Origin: Rhodobiaceae bacterium
Lineage (GTDB): Bacteria; Pseudomonadota; Alphaproteobacteria; Parvibaculales; Parvibaculaceae
Assembly: GCA_003330885.1 (NCBI GenBank)
Contig: CP030277.1
Location: 372,001 to 436,000 of the forward strand
Length of the DNA: 64,000 nt
Direction of reading: 5' to 3'
Positions 16,617-24,922 of this stretch are shown piece by piece. The notes below the pieces were generated by a model. It saw only the letters and a program-made list of their open reading frames with translations, made no database searches and had not been told where the DNA came from. The stretch's first letter is position 1; each line of letters opens with the position of its first letter. The translations under genes were made by a program, and so were the position numbers.

Positions 16617-17082
16617 CGTGATGCAGGAGCCAAACAGGCTCGTGTCTCCTCAATACTGCGATCGGATGACGAGCCTGATGCAAGGGATCCGAAGAAGCGC
16701 TCATTCAGACATACGTCTCTGATACGATCGTTTATCCGTTCGATAAAATTGTTAGTCTTGGAATCCCCTGGGGGGCATGAAGCAACTCCACACGACGATT
16801 GTGCCACAATATGAGAACCATATTGGGAGACAGGGCAGTTAGACTTTTATCAACGATCGTCAGGTCTTCTCTACCGAAGTTTTTGATGGCGTAAAAAATG
16901 GAAATCTTGTGCCCATATCCAGAGCTTCGGCGGCACATTAAGAGACTCCCAATCGATGAATTGCCACGCCTCTGATCCTGTTTCAGAGGCAAAGAGTCCT
17001 CGCTGAAAGCTAGCCTGTTGTTCTTTCTATATCCCAGTGGTCTGCTGTTCCCTGAGTGCGACTGATTGATGAAACTTTTTGG
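16617..17082. other. Convergent junction containing insertion-sequence debris
   Basis: This gap of about 465 bases separates the + strand glycosyltransferase from the - strand sugar operon. It contains a short decayed transposase fragment (see 16682-16771) and otherwise only broken frames. No intact inverted ends, target duplication or functional gene was seen. Confidence 0.5.
16682..16771 (-). pseudogene. IS3-type transposase (OrfB integrase core) remnant
   Basis: A minus-strand segment encodes PGDSKTNNFIERINDRIRDV followed by CLNERFFGSL. The blocks around NFIER..RIRD.CLNE..F match the C-terminal part of the IS3-family DDE integrase core, where FIESFNGRLRDECLN is typical; the Glu of FIER corresponds to the third catalytic acidic residue. 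Upstream bases give a related HAPQG block in a different frame, so the gene is frameshifted and truncated. The rest of the element is gone. It shows past IS activity at the boundary between two sugar gene blocks. Confidence 0.5.
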
Positions 17083-17637
17083 CTAGATGTTATCACTATC
17101 GATGTTTGGGTGCATGAGCTCTCTTTCCATGATGGCAACGCTCTGTGGATGCTCGCGTCCACGGTAGTGGTCAGACAAGATACCGACTTGGCGAAAGCCA
17201 AGGCTGCGATAGAGAGTGATCGCCCGTTGGTTCTTTTCAAGTACTTCCAAGAGTAGTTTTTTCAAGCCGAGTTCGGTTGAAGAAAATTGGAAGAGAGTAT
17301 TTAGGGCTCCCTTGCCAAAGCCGCTTCCTTGGTGTGCAGGATCTATAGCGATACCTAGCCATGCAAAGCGGCCCTTCTGGTGGATGCCCACAAGCTGAAC
17401 AAACCCAACACAATCGTCTTTCTGATCTGCGATAATCAGAAATCGACCCGAGGGGTCTGACGATCGTCGGTCCAGCCAATGCTGAACATCGGTGTCGCTT
17501 ACATGCTCGGAGGGGTACCCCATCAGAGAGTGTTGGACTTCTGTATCGCGCCGCAACTTGGCCAGCATGGAAAAGTCCTCAAGACGTCGCCCGCGAAGCT
17601 CAACACCATATTCTGGGAGTGTCACGGTTTCACACAC
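17083..17637 (-). CDS. GNAT family N-acetyltransferase (RimJ/RimL-like)
   Basis: 184 aa. The GNAT motif A is seen as WLGIAIDPAHQGSGFGKGAL (Q-x-x-G-x-G/A pattern, about residues 93-112), and motif B as LEVLEKNQRAITLYRSLGFR with the Asn and Tyr that sit beside acetyl-CoA. As the last gene of a seven-gene minus-strand operon whose aminotransferase makes an amino sugar, its likely substrate is the new amino group, as PseH and WecD acetylate 4-amino sugars. The sugar link is inference from context. It overlaps the CmcI-like gene by 16 bases. The C-terminus is short and acidic. Confidence 0.82.
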   Translation of the reverse strand: MCETVTLPEYGVELRGRRLEDFSMLAKLRRDTEVQHSLMGYPSEHVSDTDVQHWLDRRSSDPSGRFLIIADQKDDCVGFVQLVGIHQKGRFAWLGIAIDPAHQGSGFGKGALNTLFQFSSTELGLKKLLLEVLEKNQRAITLYRSLGFRQVGILSDHYRGREHPQSVAIMERELMHPNIDSDNI

Positions 17638-18374
17638 TTACAGTAGCCTTGAGGAGACGATGATAGAACCAGCTTGCCATTCAGGGCTTCGTCAACCTCA
17701 AAACGTTCGCTCTCCGAGAGATATTGCTGCGCTGCCGCCAAAGGCTCATTCCCCTTAAGCCAGGTGTGTGATCTCTTCTTCGGTGTTTGATCTTCTGAAA
17801 GGAAACCTAGCAGAGTGTCTGCGACAATCAGATATTGCCCCATGGTGACTAGCGGACCATAGGCTCTGCATTCTTTAAGAACGTGATCATATGAATGGTC
17901 ACTGTCCAAGACGACCATTACACTCGCACCATCTGGTATCTCCGCTTTTACACGGTCGAGGATCTCCGGATCAACAGATCCACCTTCAATAAGTGTAATC
18001 CGATCTGAAACCGGATTGCTTTCAATGCTGTCGCGATTGTGTGGTCTGATGTCAATATCAACTCCAATGACGCGTCCTTTGCCAATCAATTTCAGCATCG
18101 ATGCCATCATGAGAACAGAACCACCCCGCGCAACTCCGACTTCAATAATGATGTCAGGCTGTGTTTTCCAAATTACTTCTTGCGTGGCCATGATATCCGC
18201 CGGCATCTGGATGATAGGAACACCCATCCACGTCCACAGGTAGGAGTAGTCGTAGCGATCAAGTTGTGTGATCAAGTCAGTTGACTGGTCGAAGACGGAG
18301 CGGTCGCCGCCTAATGCGATCGCCTGAGCGGTCGTTGTTTCTGCGAACTCTTTACGGTCATCATTGGCCATCAT
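17622..18374 (-). CDS. CmcI-like methyltransferase (cephalosporin hydroxylase family)
   Basis: 250 aa. The CmcI family (PF04989) is shown by YDYSYLWTWMGVPIIQMPAD, IIIEVGVARGGSVLMMASML (SAM-binding loop, about residues 95-114), VIGVDIDIRPHNRD, and VVLDSDHSYDHVLKEC with the Asp and His that bind a divalent metal. Members include sugar O-methyltransferases such as rhamnosyl O-methyltransferases. Here it could add an O-methyl group to the CDP-linked amino sugar or to the glycan. It overlaps the aminotransferase stop (ATGA) and the acetyltransferase start. Confidence 0.82.
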   Translation of the reverse strand: MMANDDRKEFAETTTAQAIALGGDRSVFDQSTDLITQLDRYDYSYLWTWMGVPIIQMPADIMATQEVIWKTQPDIIIEVGVARGGSVLMMASMLKLIGKGRVIGVDIDIRPHNRDSIESNPVSDRITLIEGGSVDPEILDRVKAEIPDGASVMVVLDSDHSYDHVLKECRAYGPLVTMGQYLIVADTLLGFLSEDQTPKKRSHTWLKGNEPLAAAQQYLSESERFEVDEALNGKLVLSSSPQGYCKCVKP

Positions 18375-19504
18375 CTCTCTCCGTAGACTTTCATAATTAC
18401 TTGTTCGACACGGTCGATGTCATGGTCATCCATATCGTGGAAACTTGGTAGATTAACAGCTCGCTCCGGTATGGACCACGCGATGGGACGTCCTACATTT
18501 TCTCCCTCTCTGATCAGTGGGGGAAGGCTGCTCAAGGGGGGAAAGAACACGCGAGCGTCAATGTTGGCATTGGCAAAAGCGGTCAAAAGTGCTTCTTTTC
18601 TAATTCCCAGCTGTTCATCAAAGACGATTGTCGGCATCCATGCTCCCAATTTACATGACGGGGGTGCGGCATTGAGTGTCACCCCCTCCAGATGTGCGAA
18701 ACGTTCCTGATACAGATCCAGTATTTGTCTTTTTCTTTGAATTAGCTCTTCAATTCGTTCGGTCTGTGCAAGGCCTATTGCTGCTTGTACATTTGATATC
18801 TTGTATTTGAATCCTATGGCTTCGGGCCAGAACTGCTTCACCTGCGACCGTGAGCGTCCGTGGTTTGAAAGGGTTAGGACCTTTTCATACAAGTCTCCGT
18901 CATTGGTAACAAACATACCACCCTCGCCAGTGGTCATAGTTTTTGTTCCATGAAAGGAGAAGGCACCAAATACGCCCATGCTGCCTGCCGGTTCGCCCTT
19001 ATATTCAGACCCAATGGCTTCAGCGGCATCTTCTATCAGGTGGACGTCGTGACTCTTTGCAATCGCTCTGAGCGCGTCCATCTCGCATAAGTTTCCGTAC
19101 AGATGAACAGCCAGAATTGCTTTCGTCTTTGGTGTGATTGCTGCTTCGACAAGTGCCGGGTCGATACACCAGGTATCAGGGAGAATATCCACAAAGACTG
19201 GCGTTGCTGACAGATGAACAATTGGTGCAACAGAGGCGATCCAATTTGTATCGGCCAGAATGACCTCGTCCCCAGGACCAATCCCAAGGGCCGCCATCCC
19301 CATATGCAGACTACCAGTACAGCTTGAGGTCGCGATCGAAAATTCGGTGCCGAGATGTTCGCGAAAAGCCCCTTCAAACCTGTGTATGTAATCGTAACAA
19401 GCCTCACCCCAGCCGTTGGCTGCCGCGTCGGCGACATACGCCAGTTCATGCTTGGTGATTGACGGCTTGGTGTAAGGGATGCGCGGTTTGGGTTTTTCAG
19501 ACAT
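18371..19504 (-). CDS. PLP-dependent sugar aminotransferase (perosamine-synthase-like)
   Basis: 377 aa from ATG 19504; the frame continues upstream to 19600 but that part lies inside the methyltransferase gene. Key residues are Asp159 in HLIEDAAEAIGS and the Schiff-base Lys188 in AFSFHGTKTMTTGEGGM. The FHGTKTMTTGEGGM form is that of C4-specific sugar aminotransferases such as perosamine and viosamine synthases. With a CDP-4-keto-6-deoxy sugar made by the upstream genes, the likely product is a 4-amino-4,6-dideoxy hexose. The 1-base overlap with the C-methyltransferase gene (TGATG) implies coupling. Confidence 0.87.
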   Translation of the reverse strand: MSEKPKPRIPYTKPSITKHELAYVADAAANGWGEACYDYIHRFEGAFREHLGTEFSIATSSCTGSLHMGMAALGIGPGDEVILADTNWIASVAPIVHLSATPVFVDILPDTWCIDPALVEAAITPKTKAILAVHLYGNLCEMDALRAIAKSHDVHLIEDAAEAIGSEYKGEPAGSMGVFGAFSFHGTKTMTTGEGGMFVTNDGDLYEKVLTLSNHGRSRSQVKQFWPEAIGFKYKISNVQAAIGLAQTERIEELIQRKRQILDLYQERFAHLEGVTLNAAPPSCKLGAWMPTIVFDEQLGIRKEALLTAFANANIDARVFFPPLSSLPPLIREGENVGRPIAWSIPERAVNLPSFHDMDDHDIDRVEQVIMKVYGER

Positions 19505-20733
19505 CAGAAAACTTCCAGAGATGGGCTTGCCACGACAAAACGAGCGCCCCAAAGTCGAGCAGATTCCATCTGCGATGATATCTCTTCTCTCAAATTCCAA
19601 GGTAGGATGAGTATGTAGTCGGGCTGAGTCCGCTCGATTTCCTTTGGAGATAGGATAGGAATCCGGCTGCCGGGCATAAACTTTCCTTGTTTCGCCTCAG
19701 CATTGTCAACGATGTAGGAGATGAGATCGTTTCGGACGCCAGCATAGTTGAGGATTGTGTTGCCTTTGGCTGCCGCGCCATAACCAACAACAGTTTTACC
19801 CTCTTTTTGTGCTTCAATCAGAAATGAGACCAGATCATTTTTTAGGCGCCCGACGCGTGATTGGAAACCCTGGTAGAAAGCGTTGGTATTCATTCCCAGT
19901 CTGTGTTCTTCGGCAAGCATATTTTGTACCGAAGAGTTGATGCTTCGGTGGGGGGTATCCGCCCGTTGGGCAAACACACGAAGACTTCCACCATGAGTTG
20001 GTAGTGTGGAGACATCGAATATCTGCAACCCGTTTGCAGCGAAAATACTGCTTACGCTGGTGAGTGACAGGTACGAAAAATGTTCGTGGTAAACGGTATC
20101 AAATTGAACCTTATCCACCAGGGTTTTTAGCGAGGGAAACTCAAAGGTAGCTACGCCACTAGGTTTTAGTAGAATGGAAAAGCCTTTAACAAAGTCGTTG
20201 ATATCTGGAACATGCGCTAAGACGTTGTTTGCCGCGACTAGGTCGACGGTTCTCCCTTCTGCTGCCAGCACTTTCGCCAAACGTGTTCCAAAAAAGTCCT
20301 CGACGATTTCGAGACCGTGGACATCGCGAGCAGCTTTTGCTGTGCTAGCTGTTGGTTCGATTCCGTAACTAGGCACTCCGCGATGCTTGAAAAACTGGAG
20401 CAGGTATCCATCATTCGCTGCCACTTCAGATACCATTGATGATGACGAGATTTGAAATCTCTGAATCATATCAAGGGTGTATTGTTCAGCATGCCGAAGC
20501 CAGCTTTTCGATGTACTACTGAAATAGGCATAATCTTCACTGAAGAGCTGATCTGGTGCTGAAAAGTCTTCCGTTTGTACCAGCCAGCAGGAATCACACT
20601 GCAGTACCCGAAGGGGAAACCAGAGTTCAGGCGCAGACAATGCGTCAGCGCTCAGGTACGCATTCGAATGTGGTGAAGAGCCTAAATCCAAAAACAGATT
20701 GGACAGGCTGTTGTCGCAATGTCGACACTTCAT
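19504..20733 (-). CDS. Sugar C-methyltransferase (TylC3/NovU type)
   Basis: 409 aa with the three-part layout of NDP-sugar C-3 methyltransferases. A zinc-site N-terminus (C3, C6 and a second CxxC, LQCDSCWLVQ near 44-53) is followed by a SAM-binding domain with EVAANDGYLLQFF near 100. The C-terminal domain (PF08484) has VVGYGAAAKGNTILNYAG and SYIVDNAEAKQGKFMPGS. The enzyme adds a methyl group at C3 of an NDP-4-keto-6-deoxy sugar in known cases. It overlaps the epimerase stop by four bases (ATGA). This is the gene that makes the sugar branched. Confidence 0.85.
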   Translation of the reverse strand: MKCRHCDNSLSNLFLDLGSSPHSNAYLSADALSAPELWFPLRVLQCDSCWLVQTEDFSAPDQLFSEDYAYFSSTSKSWLRHAEQYTLDMIQRFQISSSSMVSEVAANDGYLLQFFKHRGVPSYGIEPTASTAKAARDVHGLEIVEDFFGTRLAKVLAAEGRTVDLVAANNVLAHVPDINDFVKGFSILLKPSGVATFEFPSLKTLVDKVQFDTVYHEHFSYLSLTSVSSIFAANGLQIFDVSTLPTHGGSLRVFAQRADTPHRSINSSVQNMLAEEHRLGMNTNAFYQGFQSRVGRLKNDLVSFLIEAQKEGKTVVGYGAAAKGNTILNYAGVRNDLISYIVDNAEAKQGKFMPGSRIPILSPKEIERTQPDYILILPWNLREEISSQMESARLWGARFVVASPSLEVF

Positions 20734-21290
20734 AGGGAAATGCCTCTAAAGTTACTGTCAATCAAGGCGAAAGACAGATCGCGTTCGGAAACACAGGAAA
20801 TCTCCAACGGGAGCTGGATGGAGAGGCGAGGGTCTTTGTAGTTAACGCCAGCTTCAGAAGAAGGCTCATGCATCGCTGAATGAAAGTAGAGCATTTCACA
20901 ATCGTCGCAGAGGCTCTGGAAACCATGAGCGAAACCTTTCGGAACAATGAGGCTTCGTTCATTCTCAGCTGAGAGGACGGTTGAAAAGTGTTTCAGGTAA
21001 GTCGCGGATCCAGCACGTAAATCAATAACGATGTCCTGCACCTCGCCGCGGATACAGGTGATCATCTTGATTTCCGAATGTGGTGGAACCTGATAGTGGA
21101 AACCACGAAAAGTACCGGCCTTCGCGGTGTGCGTCAGGTTTATTTGCGCAATGTCACTATCAAATCCCAACTCGCGAAGCTCCTCTTTACAAAAGAGGCG
21201 CGTGAGAGAACCGCGGCGGTCTGATAAGGCAGGGTGACTGACTTGGATTAAGCGGTCGAACCCGGTGTCCGTTGTACAAAAGCGTGCCAT
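20730..21290 (-). CDS. NDP-4-keto-6-deoxy sugar 3,5-epimerase (RmlC-like)
   Basis: 186 aa, RmlC cupin fold. Diagnostic stretches are SDRRGSLTRLFCKEEL, THTAKAGTFRGFHYQVPPH (with the catalytic His of RGFHYQ), VQDIVIDLRAGSATYLKH and PKGFAHGFQSLCDDCEMLYF. RmlC epimerises C3 and C5 of dTDP-4-keto-6-deoxyglucose; homologues in CDP-sugar clusters act at C3 or C5 before C-methylation. It follows RfbG by four bases and overlaps the C-methyltransferase. No RmlA, B or D genes are nearby, so it is not part of a rhamnose set. Confidence 0.88.
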   Translation of the reverse strand: MARFCTTDTGFDRLIQVSHPALSDRRGSLTRLFCKEELRELGFDSDIAQINLTHTAKAGTFRGFHYQVPPHSEIKMITCIRGEVQDIVIDLRAGSATYLKHFSTVLSAENERSLIVPKGFAHGFQSLCDDCEMLYFHSAMHEPSSEAGVNYKDPRLSIQLPLEISCVSERDLSFALIDSNFRGISL

Positions 21291-21294
21291 AGAC

Positions 21295-22386
21295 CTAGTC
21301 GCCCTCTGCCGGCAGGCCGCAATATCGTCTGATTTGATCTAAGGTATAGGCCCCCATGGGCGCACCCTTATTAAATGCATCCCGCCATTGGATGGTTGCC
21401 GTTAAGGCATCTGATAACGACCATCTGGAATGCCAACTTAAGCGTTGGTTCGATTTCGTACTAGACAGGTCGAGATAGATTGCTTCATGGGGCTGCGGCG
21501 TTTTCCCAATGGACCAGGCCAGGGGGCCATAATGTTGTGCAATCCAGTTTGTTATCCACTCCACAGAAGTGGCATCTTCCTTGTTTGGGCCAAAGTTCCA
21601 GCCCCCAGAAAAACCGCTGCCATCTGAGAACAAACGTTCAGCCAGGGTGAGGTATCCAGCCAACGGTTCCATAACATGTTGCCAGGGCCGCACAGCCGCG
21701 GGTGACCGAATTTCCAAGTGTGAACCATTGTCGCGTGCATTGAGGATGTCAGGAAGCAGTCGGTCCGCCGCCCAATCGCCACCACCTATTACGTTTCCGG
21801 CTCTCGCAGAGGCGATCGAGGTTTTTCCTTCTGAAAAAAAAGATCGGCGGTAAGCAGAGACCACTAACTCAGCGCAACCTTTAGAGTTTGAATATGGGTC
21901 ATGCCCTCCCATAGGTTCATCTTCACTATAACTCCACTCGGTTTCGCGATTTTCATAGCATTTGTCACTGGTAACAATCACAACCGCCTTGACAGAAGGG
22001 ACGTGGCGGACGGCTTCCAAAAGATTAACTGTGCCCATGACGTTGGTTGCATAGGTGTCAACAGGGTTTTGGTAAGATTCACGAACCAGCGATTGTGCTG
22101 CAAGATGAAAGACTATCTCAGGCTCAACTTCCATCATCCGAGTGCGCAATGCGTCCAGTTGGCGAATATCTCCAATTTTGTGCGAGGTCAGGGATGAAGA
22201 TACATCGGAGACATCGAAGAGATTGACATCACCTGTAGGAGCCAGCGCAAACCCGTGGACCTTGGCCTGCAAAGCGTGCAGCCAATGAGTGAGCCAGCCA
22301 CCTTTGAAGCCTGTGTGGCCAGTAACGAAGACGTTTCGTTGATGCCAAAAAGCACTGGGCCAGAAGTGGGAGGGGTTTACGTCCAT
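21295..22386 (-). CDS. rfbG: CDP-glucose 4,6-dehydratase
   Basis: 363 aa from ATG 22386, ten bases inside the RfbF gene; a TTG at 22416 is less likely. The SDR features are VFVTGHTGFKGGW (GHTGFKG is typical of CDP-glucose 4,6-dehydratases), VVIVTSDKCYENRETEWSYS, GHDPYSNSKGCAEL with the Tyr and Lys, and NVIGGGDWAADRLLPDI. It converts CDP-D-glucose to CDP-4-keto-6-deoxyglucose, the entry point to abequose, paratose, yersiniose and branched sugars. It is paired with the cytidylyltransferase gene and starts within it. Confidence 0.93.
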   Translation of the reverse strand: MDVNPSHFWPSAFWHQRNVFVTGHTGFKGGWLTHWLHALQAKVHGFALAPTGDVNLFDVSDVSSSLTSHKIGDIRQLDALRTRMMEVEPEIVFHLAAQSLVRESYQNPVDTYATNVMGTVNLLEAVRHVPSVKAVVIVTSDKCYENRETEWSYSEDEPMGGHDPYSNSKGCAELVVSAYRRSFFSEGKTSIASARAGNVIGGGDWAADRLLPDILNARDNGSHLEIRSPAAVRPWQHVMEPLAGYLTLAERLFSDGSGFSGGWNFGPNKEDATSVEWITNWIAQHYGPLAWSIGKTPQPHEAIYLDLSSTKSNQRLSWHSRWSLSDALTATIQWRDAFNKGAPMGAYTLDQIRRYCGLPAEGD

Positions 22387-23150
22387 GTTTTCCACGGAGC
22401 GCTCCCGGTATTCCAAAGGCTTTCTAGATGGTTCTTGTCGCGAAGGGTGTCCATCGGTTGCCAGAAACCTTCATGGAAATAGGCGTTGAGTTGGTTCTCT
22501 TCGGCCAATCTACTTAGTGGTTCCGCTTCCCAGGTGGTTGTATCATCAGAAATCAGGTTCAACACAGCAGGCGAAAGTACAAAAAACCCACCGTTGATCC
22601 ATCCAGCGTCGCCTTTTGGCTTCTCAATGAAGCCTTTGACATTGTTTCCATCAAGCTCCAGAGCGCCGTAGCGTCCTGGAGGTTGAACTGCGGTAATCGT
22701 CGCCATCTTACCAGCGTCGCGATGCTCTGATATTTGTTTAGAGATGTCGACATCACCCACGCCGTCACCGTATGTAAAACAGAATAATTCTTCATCCTTC
22801 AAGAATTCAGAAACTCGTTTCAAGCGACCGCCCGTCATTGAATCATCGCCAGTATCCACCAAGGTGACGTTCCACGGTTCGGCGTGTTTTTTGTGGATAG
22901 TGGTTGTATTGTTCCGGAGATCTACCGTGACATCTGACATTACGCTGGCATAGCTCTGGAAATATTCTTTAATGAGATTTCCCATGTACCCGCAGCAGAT
23001 AATGAAGTCGTTGACCCCATGGTCTGAGTAGATCTTCATTATATGCCAGAGTATTGGGCGCCCCCCGATCTCGACCATGGGTTTTGGACGAGAAATTGTT
23101 TCTTCGCTCAGCCGCGTTCCGCGGCCCCCGGCGAGGATGACAGCTTTCAA
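22377..23150 (-). CDS. rfbF: Glucose-1-phosphate cytidylyltransferase
   Basis: 257 aa, beginning at TTG 23150 with a good AAGGAG Shine-Dalgarno about seven bases before it. The start MKAVILAGGRGTRLSEET and the blocks RPKPMVEIGGRPILWHIM, FIICCGYMGNLIKEYF, FTYGDGVGDVDI and GFIEKPKGDAGWINGGFFVL are those of RfbF enzymes, which make CDP-glucose from CTP and glucose 1-phosphate. It is the first gene of the seven-gene minus-strand operon and so sets its flux. The divergent WbqC-like gene begins 184 bases away. Confidence 0.95.
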   Translation of the reverse strand: MKAVILAGGRGTRLSEETISRPKPMVEIGGRPILWHIMKIYSDHGVNDFIICCGYMGNLIKEYFQSYASVMSDVTVDLRNNTTTIHKKHAEPWNVTLVDTGDDSMTGGRLKRVSEFLKDEELFCFTYGDGVGDVDISKQISEHRDAGKMATITAVQPPGRYGALELDGNNVKGFIEKPKGDAGWINGGFFVLSPAVLNLISDDTTTWEAEPLSRLAEENQLNAYFHEGFWQPMDTLRDKNHLESLWNTGSAPWKTWT

Positions 23151-23250
23151 GATCTACTCCTTGATTATGTCAGTTTACTCCGCCACAAATTGTTGAACGG
23201 GTAGCTATTTCGGTGAATTCCAAACATCGTAAAGCTAACAGATTGCAGTA

Positions 23251-23277
23251 TTGGCGTCGAGTTGTTACGCCTATAAC
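23251..23277 (+). promoter_or_regulatory. Candidate promoter between rfbF and the WbqC-like gene
   Basis: TTGGCG (23251-23256) and TATAAC (23272-23277) stand 15 bases apart, reading toward the WbqC-like gene at 23334. A small inverted repeat TGTTA-CGCCTA-TAACA overlaps the -10 box. The spacing is short, so the call is weak. Confidence 0.25.
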
Positions 23278-23333
23278 AGGCTTTATCAGCGTTGTACAAG
23301 GACGAGCCTTCCCTAGACTCGCGGACCGGAATT

Positions 23334-24068
23334 ATGACTAAGCGTATCGTGGCGATTTCTCAGCCGATGTACTTTCCCTGGCCCGGATTCATGGAAATGA
23401 TGGCACTCGCAGACACATTTATCTGGCTGGATGATGCTCAGTTCTCAAAAGGGTCGTTTACCAACCGGATTCAAGTATGTTCCGACGTTGGGACGAATTG
23501 GATGACCATCCCTTTGGAAAACAAGGGGAGGTTCACGCCGATTCGAGATCTGAAGGCAAGCGGCGCCGATTGGGCAGCATCGCACCGATCTTTGTTGGCA
23601 AACAGCCTGCGCGGCTACAAACACAGCTCTGCAGCCCTCGATATTTTCGACAAAACATGCAATACCAATGAAAGTCTCTGCCACCTACTGATTGCCTCAA
23701 GTGAGGAGCTGGCGAAGTACATTGGTGTGGCACCCAAACACACAGTCCGGTCCAGTGAACTAGCTGTCGAGGGGGCGTCTTGGCGGCGGGTGCTGGATCT
23801 CGTAAAAGCAGTGGGCGGGGATACATATGTCAGCGGCGCAGGGGGGGCGTCATACTTGGATCACGACGCATTCAACGTTGAGGGAGTTTCCGTGGAATAC
23901 ATGTCTTACTCCCTGAACACATGGGATCAGGGGCGTGCTGAACCTACGCCCTTCGTAAGCAGTCTTGACCTCATTGCAGCTGAAGGAACTCGTGCATCGG
24001 AGTTCCTGTATCCCAAATCGGTCGGCTGGCGGGAGTTCTTGGCTCAGCGTAGCGAGGCGGATGAATGA
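23334..24068 (+). CDS. WbqC family protein
   Basis: 244 aa from ATG 23334; the upstream extension to 23292 lacks likeness to the family. The WbqC family (PF08889) begins with VAISQPMYFPWPGFMEMMAL and has TFIWLDDAQFSKGSFTNRIQ, WMTIPLENKG and a C-terminal YLDHDAFNVEGVSVEYMSYS; these are all present. WbqC-like proteins are found in O-antigen and glycan loci and their biochemical role is not settled. It overlaps the PhyH-like gene by four bases (ATGA) and probably works with that gene and the methyltransferase after it. Confidence 0.87.
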   Translation: MTKRIVAISQPMYFPWPGFMEMMALADTFIWLDDAQFSKGSFTNRIQVCSDVGTNWMTIPLENKGRFTPIRDLKASGADWAASHRSLLANSLRGYKHSSAALDIFDKTCNTNESLCHLLIASSEELAKYIGVAPKHTVRSSELAVEGASWRRVLDLVKAVGGDTYVSGAGGASYLDHDAFNVEGVSVEYMSYSLNTWDQGRAEPTPFVSSLDLIAAEGTRASEFLYPKSVGWREFLAQRSEADE

Positions 24069-24922
24069 CCGTGAAGTCCGAAGACAATACGCTTGGGGCG
24101 TCTAGCTCAACTGAGTTCTTCAAAGAGAACGGCTATCTGATAATTTCCGACTTCTATGATGTTGAGGCGGAAATTCGACCAATCCAAGAGAAAATTCAGG
24201 AGATTGTGGAAATTGTCTCTGCAAAATATGGACTCCCCGCAATGTTCAGAGATCCCGCTGAGGCAATGTCAGAGGGGATGCGGCGTTTGGTCGCCAAAAA
24301 CCGAGCGAGTGCAGGGGAAGTGTATGACGCAGTCAAACAGCTTCCGGCGTTCATGAGGCTGCTCGCGAGCAAGAAGAATGAGCAAGCGTACCAGGCGTTG
24401 AGGCAGAACTCTACGGTTGGGATCGCGAGTGGAGGTGCGGGTATTCGTATTGACCACCCGAATGAAGAAAAGTTTCGTGCACCTTGGCATCAAGAGTTTC
24501 CTGCGCAGCTGAGGAGCGTTGATGGAATAGTATTTTGGTCACCTTTGGTCGAGATGGAGCATCAGTTGGGGCCAGTAGAGTTGGCAGTAGGGTCTCACGC
24601 AGAGGGGATCATTCCGGTGTTGCGCGACACATCAACGGGACAAAGTGGAGCATACAGTTTGCGGTTGGACCGTGAGCAGGAACGGCTCGCGTCCTATTCA
24701 AAGGTTTCACCGCTTAGCAAACCGGGGGATCTGATATTGATCGATTTTCTGACACTTCACCGCTCCGGCGAAAATTGTTCAGACCGTGCGCGTTGGAGCA
24801 TGCAGTTTCGGTACTTCAATTTCGCTGATCCAACCGGACAAAAAATCGCGTGGGCTGGATCTTTCGCATCTGGAACTAGCTTCGAGACCGTCCTTCCTGA
24901 ATTGCTCGCGGAGAAAAAGTGA
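24065..24922 (+). CDS. Phytanoyl-CoA dioxygenase (PhyH)-family protein
   Basis: 285 aa. TEFFKENGYLIISDFYD near residue 16 is a typical PhyH start. The putative iron-binding region is APWHQEFPAQLRSVDGIVFW (His and Glu near residues 140-142), with the second His in LTLHRSGENCSDRARWSMQF about 100 residues later, followed by an Arg that could bind 2-oxoglutarate. The HxE rather than HxD form is a variation. PhyH-type Fe(II)/2-oxoglutarate enzymes hydroxylate small molecules, and several are found in sugar clusters. What is hydroxylated here is unknown. It overlaps the neighbours on both sides. Confidence 0.75.
   Translation: MTVKSEDNTLGASSSTEFFKENGYLIISDFYDVEAEIRPIQEKIQEIVEIVSAKYGLPAMFRDPAEAMSEGMRRLVAKNRASAGEVYDAVKQLPAFMRLLASKKNEQAYQALRQNSTVGIASGGAGIRIDHPNEEKFRAPWHQEFPAQLRSVDGIVFWSPLVEMEHQLGPVELAVGSHAEGIIPVLRDTSTGQSGAYSLRLDREQERLASYSKVSPLSKPGDLILIDFLTLHRSGENCSDRARWSMQFRYFNFADPTGQKIAWAGSFASGTSFETVLPELLAEKK

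Noticed and set aside
16442-16807. A minus-strand frame of 121 codons as a complete gene
   Set aside because: Only the part at 16682-16771 resembles a transposase, and the rest overlaps the glycosyltransferase gene in the antisense direction.
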